Assembly (NCBI RefSeq): GCF_014873495.1
Contig: NZ_JADBGF010000001.1
Span: 4,526,001-4,590,000, forward strand
Reading direction: 5' to 3'
DNA from: Streptomyces stelliscabiei
GTDB lineage: Bacteria; Actinomycetota; Actinomycetes; Streptomycetales; Streptomycetaceae
DNA length: 64,000 bases
This document shows, in pieces, positions 61,727 through 64,000 of this stretch (the stretch's first letter is position 1; each line of letters starts with the position of its first letter). The translations under genes were made by a program, and so were the position numbers. The notes beneath the pieces are model-generated. The model was given only the letters and a program-made list of their open reading frames with translations. It was not told where the DNA came from and ran no database searches.

Positions 61727-61748
61727 CGTCAAGAAATCGTCAAGAGTT
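61727..61748. promoter_or_regulatory. 11-bp direct repeat upstream of the acylase gene
   Basis: CGTCAAGAAAT and CGTCAAGAGTT, contiguous 11-bp units in the 319-bp gap 61582-61900 between the divergent acylase and antiporter genes. On the minus strand they give two TTGACG -35-like words. An AT-richer segment with two GTAAC words (61756, 61778) follows. No other structure stands out in the gap. Confidence 0.45.
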
Positions 61749-61900
61749 AGGTAAGGTAACGAAGTACTTGCACTGACGTAACCGCAATCGCACGGTTTCC
61801 GTGATCGGCTCGGCATGCCCCCACGCGCGTGTGCCCCGCATCCAGTGCTCGGCAATCCCAACCGGAACCACGTGCGGTTCGGCGAGAAAGGTACGGCCCT

Positions 61901-63448
61901 CTGACTGTCCACGACCTCAACCAGCTCCTGCTCGTCTGCTCGCTCGTCCTGTTGGTCGCGGTCGCCGCGGTCCGGATCTCGTCGCGCAGCGGGCTCCCCA
62001 GCCTGCTCGTCTACCTGGGCATCGGCATCGCCATGGGCCAGGACGGCATCGGCGACATCCACTTCGACAACGCCGAACTGACCCAGGTCATCGGCTACGC
62101 GGCCCTCGTCGTGATCCTCGCGGAGGGCGGCCTCGGCACGAAGTGGAAGGAGATCAAACCGGCCCTGCCGGCCGCCGCCTCACTGGCGCTGGTCGGGGTC
62201 GCGGTGAGCGTCGGCGTCACCGCCGCGGGCGCGCACTATCTGATCGGGCTGGAGTGGCGACAGTCACTCATCATCGGCGCGGTCGTGTCCTCCACGGACG
62301 CGGCGGCCGTCTTCTCCGTGCTGCGCAAGATCCCCCTCCCCGCGCGCGTGACGGGCACCCTGGAGGCCGAGTCCGGCTTCAACGACGCCCCGGTCGTGAT
62401 CCTCGTCGCCTCGCTCTCCATGGCCGGACCGGTCGAACACTGGTACGTCCTCATCGGCGAGATAGCGCTGGAACTGGCGATCGGCGCCGCCGTCGGACTC
62501 GCCGTGGGCTGGCTGGGCTCCTGGGGCCTGCGGCATGTGGCGCTGCCCGCCTCCGGCCTCTACCCGATCGCCGTCATGGCCATCGCCGTCACCGCCTACG
62601 CGGCCGGTGCCATGGCCCACGGCAGCGGCTTCCTCGCCGTCTACCTGGCCTCCGTGGTGCTCGGCAACGCCAAGCTGCCGCACTGGCCGGCCACGCGCGG
62701 CTTCGCCGAGGGCGTCGGCTGGATCGCCCAGATCGGCATGTTCGTCCTGCTCGGCCTGCTCGTCACCCCGCACGAGATGGGCGACGACATCTGGCCCGCG
62801 CTCGTCATCGGCCTGGTGCTGACCATGGTGGCGCGACCGCTGAGCGTCATCGTGGCGCTGACGCCGTTCCGGGTCCCGTGGCGGGAGCAGACACTGCTGT
62901 CGTGGGCCGGCCTGCGCGGCGCGGTGCCCATCATCCTGGCGACGATCCCCATGGTGAGCGGGATCGAGGGCAGCCGCCGGATCTTCAACATCGTCTTCGT
63001 ACTGGTCGTGGTCTACACCCTCGTCCAGGGGCCGACACTGCCCTGGCTGGCCCGCAAGCTGCGCCTCGGCGGCTCCGGCGACGAGGCCGCCGACCTCGGC
63101 ATCGAGTCGGCACCGCTGGAGCGGCTGCGCGGTCACCTGCTGTCCGTCGCCATCCCCGAGAAGTCCCGGATGCACGGCGTCGAGGTCAACGAGCTGCGGC
63201 TCCCCCCGGGCGCCGCCGTCACCCTCGTCGTCCGCGACGGCACCTCCTTCGTGCCGCTGCCGACCACGGTCCTGCGCCGCGGTGACGAACTGCTCGTCGT
63301 CGCCACGGACCCGGTCCGCGACCAGGCCGAACGCCGCCTCAGGGCCGTCGGCCAGGGCGGCAAGCTGGCGGACTGGCTGGGAACGGGCAACGGGAACAGC
63401 GCCGGCAACGGGAACAAGCACGGGAAGAACGGTGGGGCGGGTCGTTAA
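61901..63448 (+). CDS. Potassium/proton antiporter, CPA1 family with RCK-C domain
   Basis: About 515-residue membrane antiporter: twelve or more helices with EGGLGTKWKEIKPALPAA, SSTDAAAVFSVLRKIPLP, GTLEAESGFNDAPVVIL (ND-type ion site) and WAGLRGAVPIILATIP, followed by a cytoplasmic TrkA_C/RCK_C domain (about 415-490, GVEVNELRLPPGAAVTLVVRDG and LRRGDELLVVATDP). Ends in a Gly/Asn/Lys-rich tail. The best start is CTG 61901 (AAAGG upstream); a GTG at 61829 would add 24 residues with poor codon bias. Likely exports K+ or Na+ for pH and osmotic balance. Confidence 0.88.
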   Translation: MTVHDLNQLLLVCSLVLLVAVAAVRISSRSGLPSLLVYLGIGIAMGQDGIGDIHFDNAELTQVIGYAALVVILAEGGLGTKWKEIKPALPAAASLALVGVAVSVGVTAAGAHYLIGLEWRQSLIIGAVVSSTDAAAVFSVLRKIPLPARVTGTLEAESGFNDAPVVILVASLSMAGPVEHWYVLIGEIALELAIGAAVGLAVGWLGSWGLRHVALPASGLYPIAVMAIAVTAYAAGAMAHGSGFLAVYLASVVLGNAKLPHWPATRGFAEGVGWIAQIGMFVLLGLLVTPHEMGDDIWPALVIGLVLTMVARPLSVIVALTPFRVPWREQTLLSWAGLRGAVPIILATIPMVSGIEGSRRIFNIVFVLVVVYTLVQGPTLPWLARKLRLGGSGDEAADLGIESAPLERLRGHLLSVAIPEKSRMHGVEVNELRLPPGAAVTLVVRDGTSFVPLPTTVLRRGDELLVVATDPVRDQAERRLRAVGQGGKLADWLGTGNGNSAGNGNKHGKNGGAGR

Positions 63449-63540
63449 GAGCAGGTTTCGTCCTGTTCACACCCTCTGGAATCGGGGGTGCGACCGCCCA
63501 TGGTGCTCGTTTTCACAGGCGACCCGGCCGATCACCCCTG

Positions 63541-63716
63541 TACGATGAAGGCGCACTTGATCGGACCAACTCTGCCTGACGCAGAGCTGGCGCGACCGTA
63601 TGGCGGCCGGAACGCCCCTCGCAGTGGGCTCCGGCATCTACCGCAGTAGCGCAAGAGGACAGCTCTCGGCGCCCCCCGCACGGGCGCGCTACCAGGCGGC
63701 GGAAAGGCACGGCCGT
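63541..63716 (+). promoter_or_regulatory. Structured leader of the MFS gene
   Basis: A -10-like TACGAT (63541-63546) precedes about 165 nt of leader with hairpin CTCTGC-N5-GCAGAG (63570-63586) and nested hairpin GCCGGA / TCCGGC (63606-63635) enclosing GCCC / GGGC. Ends with GGAAAGG ribosome site. May be a regulatory RNA; I do not recognise a known class. Confidence 0.45.
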
Positions 63717-64000
63717 GGCATCCACGGTCACCTCGAACACCTCGAACACTCCGAAGGCGTCCCGCCCGGGATACGGGCAGTTGCTGCGCACCCCGCGCGC
63801 GTGGACGTTCCTTCTCCCCGGCTTCGCGGCCCGTCAGCCGTTCGCCATGCTGACCATCTCCATCGTGCTGCTGGTCCAGCACACCACCGGCTCGTACGGG
63901 GCGGCCGGCGCGGTGGCCGCCGCCACCGGTGTCTCCATGGCCCTGTTCGCCCCCTACAGCGGCCGCCTCGCCGACCGGCACGGGCAGCGGGCCGTCCTGA
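63717..64000 (+). CDS. MFS transporter (5' part; runs off the window)
   Basis: Partial major-facilitator protein, 94 complete codons. GTG at 63717 has GGAAAGG upstream. N-terminal part YGQLLRTPRAWTFLLPGFAARQPFAMLTISIVLLVQHTTGSYGAAGAVAA, then the first cytoplasmic loop GRLADRHGQRAVL, which carries the MFS motif-A pattern (GxLADRxGxR). Substrate cannot be told from this part. Confidence 0.85.

Overview
This window is a 64-kb piece of a Streptomyces (or very closely related) chromosome. Third codon positions are almost all G or C, GTG starts and ATGA/GTGA overlaps are frequent, and the gene content is typical: an SsgA-like (SALP) sporulation protein, SepX, an XRE-DUF5753/DUF397 pair with an anti-sigma-type ATPase, a DUF1876 protein and a tricorn-like protease. 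The gene order tatD-rpfB-rsmA-ispE and the order fthC/galU-moeA-like-(moaC-mog)-rimJ-sepX match conserved actinobacterial core blocks. I see no prophage, insertion sequence, CRISPR array or large biosynthetic cluster.

Layout. 0-5 kb: a YtrA-type GntR repressor (cut by the window edge) with a perfect palindrome over its start codon, a Rpn/YhgA-like nuclease-fold protein, a divergent ATPase // XRE + DUF397 triad, and a secreted SGNH hydrolase. 5-13 kb: an atypical response regulator without the phospho-acceptor Asp, two tandem membrane-anchored beta-propeller proteins with long Pro/Gly/Gln/Tyr-rich N-termini, an ABC-F protein and a DUF2269-like membrane protein. 13-23 kb: an acyltransferase, then ispE, rsmA, rpfB, tatD, a zinc-ribbon protein and rsmI on the minus strand, with the protein O-mannosyltransferase divergent. 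23-27 kb: two tandem penicillin-binding proteins. 27-33 kb: small enzymes and transporters, a beta-lactamase-fold hydrolase and the ohrR-ohr peroxide pair. 32-35 kb: an ECF metal transporter (CbiMN-Q-O type) whose promoter carries a Nur-box-like site, so nickel is the likely substrate. 35-38 kb: SALP protein, histidine phosphatase, Tat-type lipoprotein dioxygenase, DinB protein. 38-45.5 kb: a TetR-MMPL pair with twin operators, and tricorn protease. 46-50 kb: a three-gene Baeyer-Villiger-type monooxygenase / alpha-beta hydrolase / SDR operon with a divergent MerR regulator and a 20-bp palindrome between them. 50-58.7 kb: exodeoxyribonuclease III, acetyltransferase, tRNA-Ala(CGC), then sepX, rimJ, mog, moaC, the MoeA/Glp-like gene, galU and fthC. 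58.7-64 kb: a penicillin-acylase-family enzyme, a CPA-type cation/proton antiporter and the start of an MFS transporter behind a structured leader.

The most striking unexplained structure is a family of dispersed intergenic repeats in six gaps between 10.4 and 32.4 kb. Each carries one or more copies of an about 21-bp core (CGCAGTTCCCCGCGCCCC and its complement), usually as inverted arms around small triloop hairpins. They resemble composite REP/BIME-type elements and are absent from the other half of the window. Other points worth attention are the Nur-type promoter of the metal transporter, the SepX / gephyrin-like protein linkage to cell division, the palindromic operators assigned to four local regulators, in-frame 9-bp and 54-bp tandem repeats in three proteins, and three genes whose best starts appear to be CTG.
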